From Bacillus sp. RO2 (GTDB taxonomy: Bacteria; Bacillota; Bacilli; Bacillales; Bacillaceae_I): 64,000 bases of DNA. Positions within the stretch are counted from its first letter, which is position 1; every line of letters begins with the position of its first letter. The notes under the pieces were generated by a model. The model was not told the DNA's origin, did no database searches, and saw only the letters and a list, made by a program, of their open reading frames with translations. Of this stretch, positions 7,629 through 17,185 are shown in pieces. Both the position numbers and the translations under genes were made by a program. The DNA lies in contig NZ_JAAXCU010000032.1 of NCBI RefSeq assembly GCF_012911845.1, forward strand, positions 50,209 through 114,208. Direction: 5' to 3'.

Positions 7629-7765
7629 TTGAAAGCATTGTAATTTACATTAAATAAATGAAGTTTTTTGAATCTGTTTTTACCCCTGAATCTTTCTTAA
7701 TATGCCATTAATCTCTGAGTCACTGCACTCTCATGTAACAAGAATACAAAATCATTGTAGTAAAT

Positions 7766-7799
7766 AAAAAAGAGCATCCATTGTAAGATGCTCTTTTTT
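7766..7799 (+). terminator. Terminator after the GGDEF gene
   Basis: AAGAGCATC pairs with GATGCTCTT around an 8-base loop, with A's before and a run of six T's after, so it may act in both directions. Confidence 0.85.
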
Positions 7800-7819
7800 G
7801 GAAACCTTATATTCACCAA

Positions 7820-7945
7820 TTAATTTACGAATATTTTCTTCTCTCTTGAAGGAATGTATTTTAATATCTCTTTAGCATAGGGAAATGAATCATGAATCCC
7901 TTTATCAAAAAAATTCGCTTTTTCCCATTCTTGTTGATATGAAAG
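7820..7945 (-). pseudogene. Possible gene remnant (C-terminal fragment)
   Basis: A 41-codon open stretch without a start, after an in-frame TAG, reads QQEWEKANFFDKGIHDSF, then PYAKEILKYIPSREKKIF, and stops at 7820. The composition is protein-like and unlike a chance frame, but I do not recognise the family. The rest of 7800-8042 shows nothing else. Confidence 0.3.
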
Positions 7946-8042
7946 CTATTTCTTCACATTTTTTGAAGAAATTTATTCCAAACGTGGATAAAATGCAGAA
8001 AAATTTAATTGTGTTTTGTAGGATTTCTATTGGTTAGTTACA

Positions 8043-9443
8043 TTACTTCAAAACCAACTTCACGACACTTTCAACATGAGCGGTTTGTGGAAACATATCC
8101 ACAGGTTGGATCCATTCCACTTTGTACTTTTTGCTAAGGAACTGAATATCTTTAGCAAGTGTGGATGGGTTGCAGGAAACATAAACAAAATTCTTCGGCT
8201 CTACGTCAAGGACGGTCCTCATGAAAGTCTCGTCCAAGCCTGTACGTGGTGGATCCACAACGATAGTGTCGGGTCTCCAACCTTCTTTTACCCATCTTGG
8301 CAGCCATTTTTCCGCTTTGCCTGCAACATATTTCATGTTCGTGTATCCATGACGTTTGGCGTTTTCTTTTGCATCTTCAATGGATTCCGCAATGGTGTCC
8401 ATACCGCGAACCTCACCTGCACCTTCTGCAAGCCAAAGGCCGATGGTCCCCACTCCACAGTAAGCATCGACGACTTTTTCTTTTCCCGTCAATTGTGCAG
8501 CTTCTTTTACCAAATCATAAAGCTTTACCGTCTGGACAGGGTTAAGCTGGAAGAATGCCCTTGCGCTCAATTCAAACGATACATCTCCTAGCGTTTCCTG
8601 AATTACTTTTTCTCCGCTTAAATGAATCGTTTCCTCTCCGAAAATAAGGGAGGTTTTTTTGCCGTTTACGTTTTGCATAATACTCTTCACTTTTGGCAAA
8701 CGCTTTTGAATTTCTTCTACTACTAACTGTTTGCGTGGCAATTTTTCATCTGTCGTTATTAGAACTACCTGTATTTCTCCACTAGAAAAACCAATCCTTG
8801 TCATGATGGTGCGAACGGATGGTTGTCCCTTTTTCTCATTTTGAACAGGTATGTTGAAGTCTTGCAATATTTTCTTCACCGTATTGGTTACTTCCGTTGT
8901 GGCACTATGCTGGACGATACAATTATCAATATCAATCAACTTGTGCGAACTTGCCCCGTAAAGTCCTGCAATCACTTTTTCCTTTTGCTTGCCAACCTGG
9001 AATTGACTCTTATTACGGTAATACCACGGGTCTTCCATGCCAATTGTCTGCTTGATGTCGAGTTTACTCACATTCAGTTTTGTATGGCGCTCTAGAGACT
9101 GAATGATGATATCACGTTTCAAGGTTAACTGTTGGTCGTATTTTAAATGCTGCAGCTGACAGCCTCCGCATTGCTCATAAATCGGGCATGGGGGCGTGGT
9201 ACGATGTGGGGATTTGCTTCGGATTTTTTTGATTTTCGCTTCCGCAAACTTATTTTTCACGTCTGTCACTTCCGCCACGACCACTTCTTCAGGTAGTGCA
9301 CCAGGAACAAACACCACTTGCTTTTTAAAATAACCCACACCTTCTCCGTTGATCCCCAAACGCTTAATCGTTAACGGAAAAGTTTGGCCCACTTTCATAT
9401 CGATATTGGATTGTTGCTTGTTGTATGGTTTCTTCGTTTTCAT
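8043..9443 (-). CDS. rlmD: 23S rRNA (uracil-C5)-methyltransferase, RlmD/RumA family (YfjO-like)
   Basis: The 466-residue protein has an N-terminal TRAM domain (about 17-75), then an iron-sulfur motif [15 protein letters not shown] (about 84-98). The C-terminal SAM methyltransferase has [10 protein letters not shown] and the catalytic Cys in [12 protein letters not shown] (about 410-420). Family members methylate specific uracils of 23S rRNA using SAM. Bacillus species usually carry two paralogues, YefA (RlmCD) and YfjO; the neighbours fit YfjO, so the exact target base is uncertain. The start overlaps the end of the AlkA-like gene by four bases, so the two are coupled. Confidence 0.9.
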   Translation of the reverse strand: MKTKKPYNKQQSNIDMKVGQTFPLTIKRLGINGEGVGYFKKQVVFVPGALPEEVVVAEVTDVKNKFAEAKIKKIRSKSPHRTTPPCPIYEQCGGCQLQHLKYDQQLTLKRDIIIQSLERHTKLNVSKLDIKQTIGMEDPWYYRNKSQFQVGKQKEKVIAGLYGASSHKLIDIDNCIVQHSATTEVTNTVKKILQDFNIPVQNEKKGQPSVRTIMTRIGFSSGEIQVVLITTDEKLPRKQLVVEEIQKRLPKVKSIMQNVNGKKTSLIFGEETIHLSGEKVIQETLGDVSFELSARAFFQLNPVQTVKLYDLVKEAAQLTGKEKVVDAYCGVGTIGLWLAEGAGEVRGMDTIAESIEDAKENAKRHGYTNMKYVAGKAEKWLPRWVKEGWRPDTIVVDPPRTGLDETFMRTVLDVEPKNFVYVSCNPSTLAKDIQFLSKKYKVEWIQPVDMFPQTAHVESVVKLVLK

Positions 9444-10330
9444 TTCACTAACTCCTCAGCTTGCGGTTCGATGCTTCTCCAAAGGTATAGGGAAGCATAG
9501 CTTAAATATGGTTCCCAGTCCTTCGCCCACTCCTGCATCTGCAGAACAGTAGGCTTTTGGTCGAGTCCTTTTAATTTTTTCAAGGCATTCTGAATGCCAA
9601 TATCAGCAATTGGGAATAGATTTGGCCTCCCGAGTCCAAATAGAAGCAGGTTTTGGACAGTCCAAGGGCCTATTCCTCTTATTTTTACAAGTTCTTTCAG
9701 TATTTCTTCATCCGTTTTTTGCTCCAAATTGTAAAGTGGCAAGTCTCCATTTGCAATCAGTTTGGAGGTATCTATAATGTATTCCGCTTTTCTGCGGCTC
9801 ATTTTCAGTTCGGTGATTTGTTCGTAATCAAGCTCGGATACATCTTCTGGCTTCGGATAGAACCAAACTCCTTCTTTCATAAAACCGAATGTATGGACAA
9901 AACGTTGCGTCAACGTATGTGCGAATTTCATGTTTACCTGCTGATGAATAATACATTTCATTAGACAGTGGTATATGTCAAAATCAAGTACGAGCGGCGT
10001 CCCTTCGTGCTCTTGGAAAATTGTTGCGAGATCTGTTTCGGCAAAATGATCGGCGATGTCTTGAAGCGGCTTGTCCCATTGGAAAATTGTTTTTATGTGC
10101 TGAATTTCCATATCTGTCAGTGTTGCTGTACTAGATAATTGAAAGCTCGGGTTTTGTTTCGACCCAGTCGCCTGCACTTCTATAACAATTGGAGCTTCTC
10201 CCTGATACATCGGTACTTTTACAGAGCGCGCCTTATGATCGACGACCATTAGCGGATCAATGGAAAGTCGCTGCAATACTCTGTCAAAATCATATGGTCC
10301 ATTTATCTTTATCTTAACCAATTTCCCCAC
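9440..10330 (-). CDS. DNA-3-methyladenine glycosylase II family protein (AlkA/YfjP-like)
   Basis: The 296-residue protein has an HhH-GPD base-excision fold. It has an AlkA-type N-terminal beta domain (1-110), the helix-hairpin-helix [16 protein letters not shown] (about 217-232) and the catalytic Asp in [12 protein letters not shown] (about 243-254). It should remove alkylated purines from DNA, leaving abasic sites. It is the first gene of a two-gene operon with the rRNA methyltransferase, the same pairing as yfjP-yfjO in B. subtilis. Confidence 0.92.
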   Translation of the reverse strand: MGKLVKIKINGPYDFDRVLQRLSIDPLMVVDHKARSVKVPMYQGEAPIVIEVQATGSKQNPSFQLSSTATLTDMEIQHIKTIFQWDKPLQDIADHFAETDLATIFQEHEGTPLVLDFDIYHCLMKCIIHQQVNMKFAHTLTQRFVHTFGFMKEGVWFYPKPEDVSELDYEQITELKMSRRKAEYIIDTSKLIANGDLPLYNLEQKTDEEILKELVKIRGIGPWTVQNLLLFGLGRPNLFPIADIGIQNALKKLKGLDQKPTVLQMQEWAKDWEPYLSYASLYLWRSIEPQAEELVK

Positions 10331-10423
10331 CGTCCTTTATATACTTTCCCAATTATAACGGCTTTCTGGCGTGTTGCCAAACAGGGTGGGTGAGGGAAGA
10401 GAAATACTAAAAAGAACATGCAG

Positions 10424-10454
10424 AAAAACTCCTTTGCTTGTATGCGAAGGAGTC
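10424..10454 (-). terminator. Terminator of pdaA
   Basis: On the minus strand GACTCCTT pairs with AAGGAGT and is followed by TTTTTCTG. Its first bases overlap the pdaA stop codon. Confidence 0.8.
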
Positions 10455-11268
10455 AGCTTTCTTGTATAAGCAATATCGGATTGGGAATAGTATGTTGTGC
10501 AGCAATTTCATCTAGGCTTTTAAATTCATACCCTTGTTTGCGAAGGTCGTCTATGACCTTTTCCATCGCTTCTGCATTGTCTTTGGACACAGTGTGAAGT
10601 AAAAGTATCGCTCCAGGATGTATTTGAGCCATGATATTATCATAAGAGTATTTCCAACCTTTTTGCTGGTCCGTATACCAATCTACATAAGCTAGAGACC
10701 AGAAGACGTGCTGATAACCCATTTGGTTTGCAAGTGCCAGTGTTCGGTCACTGAACGTTCCGCGGGGAGGCCTCAAATAGGTCATATTATCAAGACCTGT
10801 TATGTTTTTGTACTCTTCTTTTATCATGTCGAGCTCTTTTTTAAAACGAACATCGTTTACTTGTGTCATATCAGGATGATGCCAACTGTGATTACCAACG
10901 ATATGACCTTCATTGACCATTCGTTTGACCAGGTCAGGCTGGTCTTTGAGGTAATACCCTGTTACGAAAAAAGCTGCAGGTACTTTTTTCTCTTTCAGTA
11001 CGTCCAATACTTTTTCGGTGTATCCATTCTCATAGCCATTATCAAAAGTAAGATATATTTCTTTTTTGGTTGTATCTCCAAGGTAAAAGGCGTTATGTTT
11101 CTTTAAAAGTTCATTGTATTTTTGTCCTGCATCAGGCGGCTCATGGTTTTGACTCTTTTTGAATCCCCAATGCAGGGTGGTAGTGGAATAGGTGTCCGCT
11201 TGACTCAAATGCGGGATGATGAAAAGTGCAATAACAGTAATGGTTAGGATATTAAGTAATTTTCGCAT
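10453..11268 (-). CDS. pdaA: Spore cortex peptidoglycan N-acetylmuramic acid deacetylase
   Basis: The 271-residue protein has a signal peptide (1-24, LLNILTITVIALFIIPHLSQA) and a NodB polysaccharide deacetylase domain. Motif 1 has the PdaA-specific form TFDNGYENG (Asn for the usual second Asp), motif 2 is HSWHHP with the metal histidines, and motif 3 is LRPPRGTFS. A conserved WGFKKSxxHxPPDAG region precedes it. PdaA removes the acetyl group of MurNAc as a step to muramic delta-lactam in the spore cortex, which germination enzymes need. Length and motifs match B. subtilis PdaA (263 residues). It stands alone with its own terminator, and it is evidence that the organism forms spores. Confidence 0.95.
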   Translation of the reverse strand: MRKLLNILTITVIALFIIPHLSQADTYSTTTLHWGFKKSQNHEPPDAGQKYNELLKKHNAFYLGDTTKKEIYLTFDNGYENGYTEKVLDVLKEKKVPAAFFVTGYYLKDQPDLVKRMVNEGHIVGNHSWHHPDMTQVNDVRFKKELDMIKEEYKNITGLDNMTYLRPPRGTFSDRTLALANQMGYQHVFWSLAYVDWYTDQQKGWKYSYDNIMAQIHPGAILLLHTVSKDNAEAMEKVIDDLRKQGYEFKSLDEIAAQHTIPNPILLIQES

Positions 11269-11375
11269 GATGATGTTTCCTCCCTTCCATGATATCTCTA
11301 GCTACTATTATGTTTCGTTGGGGATAAGGGATTGATACGGTGTATTGTTTTCCAATTGAAAGGTACCATTTACTT

Positions 11376-11417
11376 ACTGTCGGAAAATGAGGCAATACTG
11401 TCCGAAATAACTGCAAT
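11376..11417 (+). repeat. Two 21-bp tandem repeat units
   Basis: ACTGTCGGAAAATGAGGCAA(T) is followed directly by ACTGTCCGAAATAACTGCAA(T), 21 bases each and followed by AC. They resemble the TGTCCGAA units at 37.36-37.56 kb. The remaining intergenic sequence between pdaA and fumarase (11269-11486) shows no gene. Confidence 0.6.
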
Positions 11418-11486
11418 ACAAGCCAATCGACATTTACCGGGAAATAATGACACGACCATCTTCAATCGATGACCATCCCCTAAATA

Positions 11487-11522
11487 AAAAAGTCCGGCAA
11501 CCATCTTGGTCACCGAACCGTC
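11487..11522 (-). terminator. Terminator of the fumarase gene
   Basis: On the minus strand TCGGTGACC and GGTTGCCGGA form an imperfect stem, followed by CTTTTTTATTTA, 12 bases beyond the fumarase stop. Confidence 0.75.
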
Positions 11523-11533
11523 AATTTAATAAT

Positions 11534-13075
11534 TTAGTTAAACACTCTGTCCTTAAACTGAGCAAGCTTTTCTAAAGAAGACTTCTCTACATCCGCATGC
11601 AAGCTGTTGCCATGCGAATCCATTGTTACAACCGCTGTAAAGCCTTCTACATTCAAGTGCCACATTGCTTCTGGAATACCAAACTCCATCAGATCGACAC
11701 CATCGACACCTTTAATACAGTCGGCATAGTATTGTGCCGCTCCGCCGATGGCATTTAAGTAAACGCCTCCGTGCTCTTCCAGGGCTTTCAATGTTTTCGC
11801 ACCCATTCCACCTTTACCCATGACTGCACGTATACCGAACTTTTTCATAATATCCCCTTGGTAAGGTTCCTCGCGAATACTTGTCGTTGGTCCTGCTGCT
11901 TTTACATGCCAGTTTCCTTCGTCATCTTTTAGCATAACCGGGCCACAGTGATAAATGATTTGCCCGTCTAAATCAACTGGGGCATCATTGTCGCTCAAGT
12001 GCTTATGGATCGCGTCGCGGCCAGTGTACATTCTGCCATTAATGCGAACCACGTCGCCCACCTTTAACGAACGAATTTTCTCTTCCGTAATCGGCGCTTC
12101 CAGAACAATTTCACTTGCTTCAGAAGTTGCTGCCACTTCTTCTTGCTCTGCCAACTCTTTTGAGAAATCGATCATTTCGCCTTCCTGATATAACCACTCG
12201 TTAATCTCACCAGTTTCCGGACTGATCTTCACTCCTAAGCGGCGGTATGCCCAGCAATTATACGCAACTGATACGAAAAAGCTAGCTGGAATACGATGCG
12301 CAACCCCAACCTTACAGCCAAGCAATGTCGTTTCGCCACCGAAGCCCATTGTACCAATACCAAGCTTATTAGCATTTTCCATTACATACTCTTCAAGTTT
12401 TTTCAACTCAGGAACTGTATTCTCATCATCCAGGCTGCGGAAAAGCTGTTCTTTTGCAAGCTCATAACCGGAAGTGCGGTCGCCGCCAATCCCAACACCG
12501 ATAACTCCGGCGCTACAGCCTTGTCCTTGTGCCTGATAAACAGAATGCATGACACACTTACGGATGCCATCAAGGTCACGACCCGCACGGCCAAGGCCTT
12601 CAAGCTCGCATGGCAAGCTGTACTGGATATTTTTGTTCTCGCAGCCGCCACCTTTTAAAATAAGGCGCGCGTCAATATAATCCTTTTCCCACTGTTCAAA
12701 TTTTATGACAGGAACTCCATCTCCAAGGTTGTCCCCACTGTTTGCACCAGTCAAGGAGTCCACTGAATTAGGACGCAGCTTTCCATCCTTTGTAGCCTGG
12801 ACAATTGCTTCTTTGATTACTTTTTTAATTTCCAGCTGGTTTACTCCAACAGGTGTTTTTATTTTAAATGTAGGCAGTCCTGTGTCCTGACAGATCGGAG
12901 ACACATTTTCATCCGCCATCGTAATATTATTTGTAATTGTAGCAAGTGACATCGCTGCACGGGTTCCTGCACTCTCGCTAACTTTTGCTTTAGCAATCGC
13001 ACGACGTACATCTTTAGGCAGCTTTGTAGAGGTTTCTACGATCAAGTCATACATGCTCTCATATAATTTATTCAT
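11534..13075 (-). CDS. Class I fumarate hydratase (Fe-S, single chain)
   Basis: The 513-residue protein fuses the alpha domain (1-300) and beta domain (about 335-513) of iron-sulfur fumarases. Visible features are PICQDTGLPTF (cluster Cys region), GGCENKN, SAGVIGVGIGGDRTSGYE, GAGGETTLLG-like FGGETTLLGCKVG, and in the beta half IYHCGPVML, GPTTSIREEPY and MGKGGMGAKT. It hydrates fumarate to L-malate in the citric acid cycle with a labile [4Fe-4S] cluster. Many Bacillus use the oxygen-stable class II enzyme (FumC); a class I enzyme may be an addition. It is a single-gene unit with an intrinsic terminator. Confidence 0.93.
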   Translation of the reverse strand: MNKLYESMYDLIVETSTKLPKDVRRAIAKAKVSESAGTRAAMSLATITNNITMADENVSPICQDTGLPTFKIKTPVGVNQLEIKKVIKEAIVQATKDGKLRPNSVDSLTGANSGDNLGDGVPVIKFEQWEKDYIDARLILKGGGCENKNIQYSLPCELEGLGRAGRDLDGIRKCVMHSVYQAQGQGCSAGVIGVGIGGDRTSGYELAKEQLFRSLDDENTVPELKKLEEYVMENANKLGIGTMGFGGETTLLGCKVGVAHRIPASFFVSVAYNCWAYRRLGVKISPETGEINEWLYQEGEMIDFSKELAEQEEVAATSEASEIVLEAPITEEKIRSLKVGDVVRINGRMYTGRDAIHKHLSDNDAPVDLDGQIIYHCGPVMLKDDEGNWHVKAAGPTTSIREEPYQGDIMKKFGIRAVMGKGGMGAKTLKALEEHGGVYLNAIGGAAQYYADCIKGVDGVDLMEFGIPEAMWHLNVEGFTAVVTMDSHGNSLHADVEKSSLEKLAQFKDRVFN

Positions 13076-13265
13076 CTTTAACTCCCTCTCCTATCCCCAG
13101 TTGAAAAGTTATCTACGTTTCTTTTATCTTTTATACATCCTTCATTATACTTGTTCTAATTAGAAGGATAAAGCACTTTGTAACCGATTCCATCAAAACC
13201 CTAAGTCCTGTTGGATTTTTGTGGTAAAGTGGGATATAGAAACAGGAGAGATGGGAGACACAAAC

Positions 13266-14162
13266 ATGGCACAGATTAGACTTTTACAAGCAAAACTAGA
13301 TGATGCAGAGCAATTGACTGGTATGATGAAAAAGACATTTGATGAGGAAGCTCTTCACTGGCTTGGTAGTATAGATTCAAATATCGTGGACTATAACATC
13401 CAACCACCGGGTTATGATTCCGTTCATACTACCTGCTATATGATTGAAGAGCTTACCTACTACAAGATAATGTTGGAGGAGCAACTTGTCGGCGGGATTA
13501 TTCTGACGATGACTGGTAACAGGTTTGGCCGGATTGATCGAATATTTATTGATCCCGCTTATCAAGGGAAAGGCTTAGGATCTGAAGTGATCCGGTTAGT
13601 AGAAAAAGCACATCCTTCTGTAACAACTTGGGACTTGGAAACCTCTCCAAGACAAAAAGGTAACCTCCATTTTTATGAAAAGATGGGCTTTGAACGCACA
13701 TTTGAAACGGAAGATGAGGTTTGTTACATCAAACGCATTCGCACGGGGACGGCGGCTTTAGAAAATGCATTTGAATCCTGCAATTTGGAAGATGCGACCT
13801 TTTATCAGGCGAATTTAGCAAATAGTGCTTTCAACAATAGCACGTTAGCTGGGGCACATTTTAGCAATATCAATTTAAGAGGATCAAAGTTCCAGAACAT
13901 TAATTTCCGTGAAACATTGTTTGCTGACTTGAACCTTTCTGGTAGTAGAGTAAAACACGTTGACATGAGTGGCGTCGAGTTTAGGGATACAACGATTGAA
14001 GATGCTCCCGTAAGCTTTGATCGCTGTGAATTGATGGGAACGAGGTTTACCAATTGTAAGTTGAGTGATGTGGAGATTAACGCTTGCGACATTTCCGGAA
14101 TGAAGATTGATGGGGTGTCGGTGAAAGAGTTGTTGGAGGTTTATAGGGTGGTTAAGAAATAG
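13266..14162 (+). CDS. GNAT acetyltransferase fused to a pentapeptide-repeat domain
   Basis: The start ATG 13266 (MAQIRLLQAK) is chosen for the GGGAG nine bases upstream. Residues 1-160 form a GNAT fold: RIDRIFIDPAYQGKGLGSEV carries the acetyl-CoA loop (Q/R-x-x-G-x-G/A form QGKGLG), followed by NLHFYEKMGFE. Residues about 165-290 are degenerate pentapeptide repeats of the A(D/N)Lxx type (LEDATFYQANLANSAFNNST, and later repeats FSNINLRGSKFQNINF), which should form a quadrilateral beta helix. The substrate is unknown. The fused helix could serve for protein or nucleic-acid mimicry or simply dimerisation. It is a single gene, convergent with the SE1561-like gene. Confidence 0.85.
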   Translation: MAQIRLLQAKLDDAEQLTGMMKKTFDEEALHWLGSIDSNIVDYNIQPPGYDSVHTTCYMIEELTYYKIMLEEQLVGGIILTMTGNRFGRIDRIFIDPAYQGKGLGSEVIRLVEKAHPSVTTWDLETSPRQKGNLHFYEKMGFERTFETEDEVCYIKRIRTGTAALENAFESCNLEDATFYQANLANSAFNNSTLAGAHFSNINLRGSKFQNINFRETLFADLNLSGSRVKHVDMSGVEFRDTTIEDAPVSFDRCELMGTRFTNCKLSDVEINACDISGMKIDGVSVKELLEVYRVVKK

Positions 14163-14198
14163 GGATGAGGTTCTTAATGAGCTCCATCCCTATACGTC

Positions 14199-14381
14199 TT
14201 ACCAATCCTTCTTAAACTGATTGTATTTCCCTTCCAAATCATCAAGCATTTGAATCAGACGGTCGATGTCCTCTACATCTGTTGATTCCGGATCTAATGA
14301 ATCCACGACCTCCAAAAACATATTTAATCTATTTTTCAAGTAATCGACTTGGGAGTCTTTATTGTCTGTTGCTTTGCCCAT
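14199..14381 (-). CDS. SE1561-family small protein (YfjT-like)
   Basis: This 60-residue acidic, helical protein has the pattern QVDYLKNRLNMFLEVVDSL, then DRLIQMLDDLEGKYNQF. It matches the SE1561 family of short Firmicutes proteins, as in B. subtilis YfjT, next to yfkAB as here. No function is known. The start ATG 14381 is preceded by AAAGGTGCG. Confidence 0.8.
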   Translation of the reverse strand: MGKATDNKDSQVDYLKNRLNMFLEVVDSLDPESTDVEDIDRLIQMLDDLEGKYNQFKKDW

Positions 14382-14530
14382 AATAATCGCACCTTTCTGC
14401 CATTCCTGTAAGTTTTTCTTTATACTACCGCACTAAAGCACATCAAGCAACCTTCAAAGAATTTTCCGGTCTGTAATTCCATGAATCATGATACAATGAA
14501 GGGTAAGGTTTTTTAATAAAGGAGTTTACG

Positions 14531-15655
14531 ATGAAGACAACTATACTACCACCAATTACCCCTTCCTATGATCCATGGGAAGCATACTTAGATGTAAAAG
14601 AATACGGCCAGATGGAACTGACAAACGTAGAATTTACCACCACCACGCTTTGTAACATGCGTTGTGAGCACTGTGCCGTCGGATACACATTACAACCAAA
14701 GGATCCTCAAGCTCTGCCAATAGAGTTGTTAATCCAACGTTTGGAAGAAATTCCACGCCTTCGCTCCATCAGTATCACTGGCGGTGAGCCGATGATGAGT
14801 ATGAGGTCAGTAAATGAATACGTCGTTCCGCTACTAAAATATGCGCACGAACGTGGTGTGCGCACGCAGATTAATTCGAACTTAACATTAGATTTAGCCA
14901 GATACGAAAAAATCATTCCTTACCTGGATGTGTTACATATTTCTCATAACTGGGGTACGATGGATGACTTTGTAGAAGGCGGATTTGCGATGATGGACCG
15001 CAAACCGACGTATGAGCAGCGAGCGAAGTATTTTGAGCGTATGATTGAAAATTCGAAAGCCTTAACTGCCGCCGGTGTGATTGTGTCTGCTGAAACGATG
15101 CTGAATAAACGTACGCTACCGCATATTGAGCATATTCATAAGCAAATTGTCGAGGAAATGAACTGTCAAAGACATGAAGTGCACCCTATGTACCCTAGCG
15201 ATTTTGCTAGCGGCATGGAAGTACTCACGCTTGATGAAATGCGGGACGCGATTCACCGTTTACTAGACATGCGGGATGAAAATACGTGGATGTTGTTTGG
15301 TACACTGCCGTTTTATCCTTGCAGTGATAATCTAGAAGACAGAGCATTGTTGAAACGCGTGTATGAGTCAAAGAATGTGACAGTTCGGAATGATCCGGAC
15401 GGCCGCTCCCGTTTGAACGTGAATATTTTTAACGGAGATATCATCGTCACAGATTTTGGCGATACGCCTCCCCTTGGAAACATTCAAACAACGGATCTTC
15501 CTTCTGCATATGAAAAATGGAAAGAGACTTCCATTGCAAAAGAATTAGACTGCCACTGTCCGGCAGTTGCTTGTCTTGGACCAAACATATTAGTAAAAAA
15601 TGCTTACTATCCAAACATGGATTTCACTGTTCGTGAAACGAAAATGACAAAATAA
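14531..15655 (+). CDS. yfkAB: Radical SAM protein YfkAB
   Basis: The 374-residue protein starts at ATG 14531 after AAAGGAG. The radical SAM motif is CNMRCEHC (CX3CX2C, about 37-44), and the GGEP box is in SITGGEPMMSM (about 82-92). Three or more Cys lie in the C-terminal region (YPCSDN, DCHCPAVACLGP at about 348-359), typical of the YfkAB family, which is predicted to hold an extra iron-sulfur cluster. It should cleave SAM to a 5'-deoxyadenosyl radical; the substrate is not known. In B. subtilis the gene was long recorded as two reading frames, yfkA and yfkB; here it is one intact frame. Confidence 0.92.
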   Translation: MKTTILPPITPSYDPWEAYLDVKEYGQMELTNVEFTTTTLCNMRCEHCAVGYTLQPKDPQALPIELLIQRLEEIPRLRSISITGGEPMMSMRSVNEYVVPLLKYAHERGVRTQINSNLTLDLARYEKIIPYLDVLHISHNWGTMDDFVEGGFAMMDRKPTYEQRAKYFERMIENSKALTAAGVIVSAETMLNKRTLPHIEHIHKQIVEEMNCQRHEVHPMYPSDFASGMEVLTLDEMRDAIHRLLDMRDENTWMLFGTLPFYPCSDNLEDRALLKRVYESKNVTVRNDPDGRSRLNVNIFNGDIIVTDFGDTPPLGNIQTTDLPSAYEKWKETSIAKELDCHCPAVACLGPNILVKNAYYPNMDFTVRETKMTK

Positions 15656-15657
15656 AC

Positions 15658-15688
15658 AAAAGCCTGGGAAATGTAATCCCAGGCTTTC
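15658..15688 (+). terminator. Terminator of yfkAB
   Basis: AAAGCCTGGGA pairs with TCCCAGGCTTT around ATGTAA, followed by CTTTCT. Confidence 0.85.
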
Positions 15689-15704
15689 TTTCTGTGCGAA
15701 AAAT

Positions 15705-16028
15705 TTAAGTTGTCGGTACTCTCGCTTTGAGTCTTTTCCCCTTTAAGGCACAATAGAATCCTAAACTGATCAGCACACTTCCCATCAAGCTTGAACCCAA
15801 GATTAACGCTCCGTCCCATCCGCGCGAGCTTCCTGCCAATTGCCATGCTTGATAGGGGATGAATAAAAGCAGAAAAATAATTCCAATACCCCAAAGCAGT
15901 AAAATGGCATGATGTTTATCTTCATTTTCTATATAAGATGGCTGTTGCCTCAATTCAACTGTGACCATTGTCCGAACAATAACTAACAAAACAGTTAAAC
16001 CTAAGACCAATAATACCAGGTGCATCAT
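15705..16028 (-). CDS. Small integral membrane protein, unknown
   Basis: The 107-residue protein starts at ATG 16028 after AGGAGGT. It has three hydrophobic segments (about 3-24, 43-62 and 74-94) with a short hydrophilic loop YIENEDKHH between the first two, and a basic tail LKGKRLKAR. I do not recognise the family. It is a single gene between yfkAB and yfkD; B. subtilis has a different membrane protein (yfkC, an MscS channel) in the matching place. Confidence 0.7.
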   Translation of the reverse strand: MMHLVLLVLGLTVLLVIVRTMVTVELRQQPSYIENEDKHHAILLLWGIGIIFLLLFIPYQAWQLAGSSRGWDGALILGSSLMGSVLISLGFYCALKGKRLKARVPTT

Positions 16029-16195
16029 CTTGTTGATGACCTCCTTTTTATTCTCACTTTTTAAGACGCTTGAAGGCGGAAAAAGTTTCGGTCTGTGGCA
16101 GGCTTTTCGTTCGACAAGGTAGTGGAAGTTCTGTAACCTTTTATTACCCAGCTTTAAAAAGAATTGAAACTAGTAAAATAAGCACAACTTTCAAC

Positions 16196-16231
16196 ATAAA
16201 ACACCAGCCTTTCGAATTAGGCTGGTGTAAC
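16196..16231 (-). terminator. Terminator of yfkD-like gene
   Basis: ACACCAGCC (16201-16209) pairs with GGCTGGTGT (16220-16228). On the minus strand it is followed by TTTTATG. Confidence 0.85.
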
Positions 16232-16239
16232 AAAATGTA

Positions 16240-17049
16240 CTATCTAGGGCGATCGGAAGCTGCAAAAATGAAGCTCACATGGTCCTGAACCGGTATCCAC
16301 GCACCGATTCCTTGTGAAGTGACATTCTTCACAACAATTTTCATCTCTTTGCCTTTTAAGACTAGGTAAACTTCTCCATACGTAACTTTCCCTTTTTCAC
16401 TTACTGCAGGGGAATAGGCGTACAAATATCCTAACTTTTTCACAGGTATGTTGTATACCTGATCCTTTTTCGTTCCAGCGCCAACAATGGTTTGGAAGGA
16501 TAAGGGAAGCTTCGTTTTATCCATCGCTTTTAACATCATCATTTCTTTTACATCATCAGCGGCCTCCACTTTGGAAGTCAAACCGCCTTTGACACTTTTC
16601 TGTGCTTCTTGACGATAATGAAGCTGTTGCGGGACTTTTCCACCGCGGTTATCTGTGTAATTGGTGTTGATTTTTTGGTATTCCCAGTTAACGCTCGTTT
16701 CCGTGGATTCGTAGGAAAGCGGCCATTGACCAAGGTAGATGGTGGCTCGATAACCGATAGCCACAGGGGACGGCGAAATGTTCGACTCATTTAAAATTTT
16801 AATAAGTTTTGGATTTTCAATTTTCACATTGGAAGAATCAATCAGTTCTTGAGATAGCTCACTTGGCTGCAAGTATGGAACATCTTGTGACGGATTTGGA
16901 TACGTATTGTCCTTGGAGATGTCTAAAACAGAATTCGGTACCTCCAGTTTTTTATTATCAGTTTTCACCTTTGTTTCTTCCGCATGGACACTACTTAGTG
17001 TGAATCCAAATGCAATAAAGATTGCCATAACAATTTGAAGTATGCGCAT
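16240..17049 (-). CDS. yfkD: YfkD-like secreted protein
   Basis: The start ATG 17049 (MRILQIVMAIF) is favoured by AAAGGAG 11 bases upstream; a TTG seven codons earlier would overlap that site. Residues 1-24 are a signal peptide ending HAEE. The mature part has conserved YfkD-like blocks: VPNSVLDISKDNTYPNPSQD, PSELSQELIDSSN, SPSPVAIGYRATIYLGQWPL and VPQQLHYRQEAQKSVKGGL. The protein is about the usual length (264 in B. subtilis). It should act outside the membrane or in the forespore envelope; no activity is known. It is a single gene with its own terminator, placed near yfkAB as in B. subtilis. Confidence 0.85.
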   Translation of the reverse strand: MRILQIVMAIFIAFGFTLSSVHAEETKVKTDNKKLEVPNSVLDISKDNTYPNPSQDVPYLQPSELSQELIDSSNVKIENPKLIKILNESNISPSPVAIGYRATIYLGQWPLSYESTETSVNWEYQKINTNYTDNRGGKVPQQLHYRQEAQKSVKGGLTSKVEAADDVKEMMMLKAMDKTKLPLSFQTIVGAGTKKDQVYNIPVKKLGYLYAYSPAVSEKGKVTYGEVYLVLKGKEMKIVVKNVTSQGIGAWIPVQDHVSFIFAASDRPR

Positions 17050-17185
17050 GATGTGTATTACTCCTTTCAATCGTCTTGAAATCTATGTACTGTTATCTTT
17101 TTCGAACCGATTTAAGATTATCCATGAAAGGTGAAACTTTTTACCTGAGTAATTCGTAAATAAAATATAGAAGGAGCTGAATAGG

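Noticed and set aside
8076..8591. Plus-strand frame of 171 codons opposite rlmD
   Set aside because: It is the antisense shadow of the rRNA methyltransferase, whose motifs are complete.
16070..16288. Plus-strand frame of 72 codons
   Set aside because: It spans the terminator of yfkD and has no ribosome site or family pattern.
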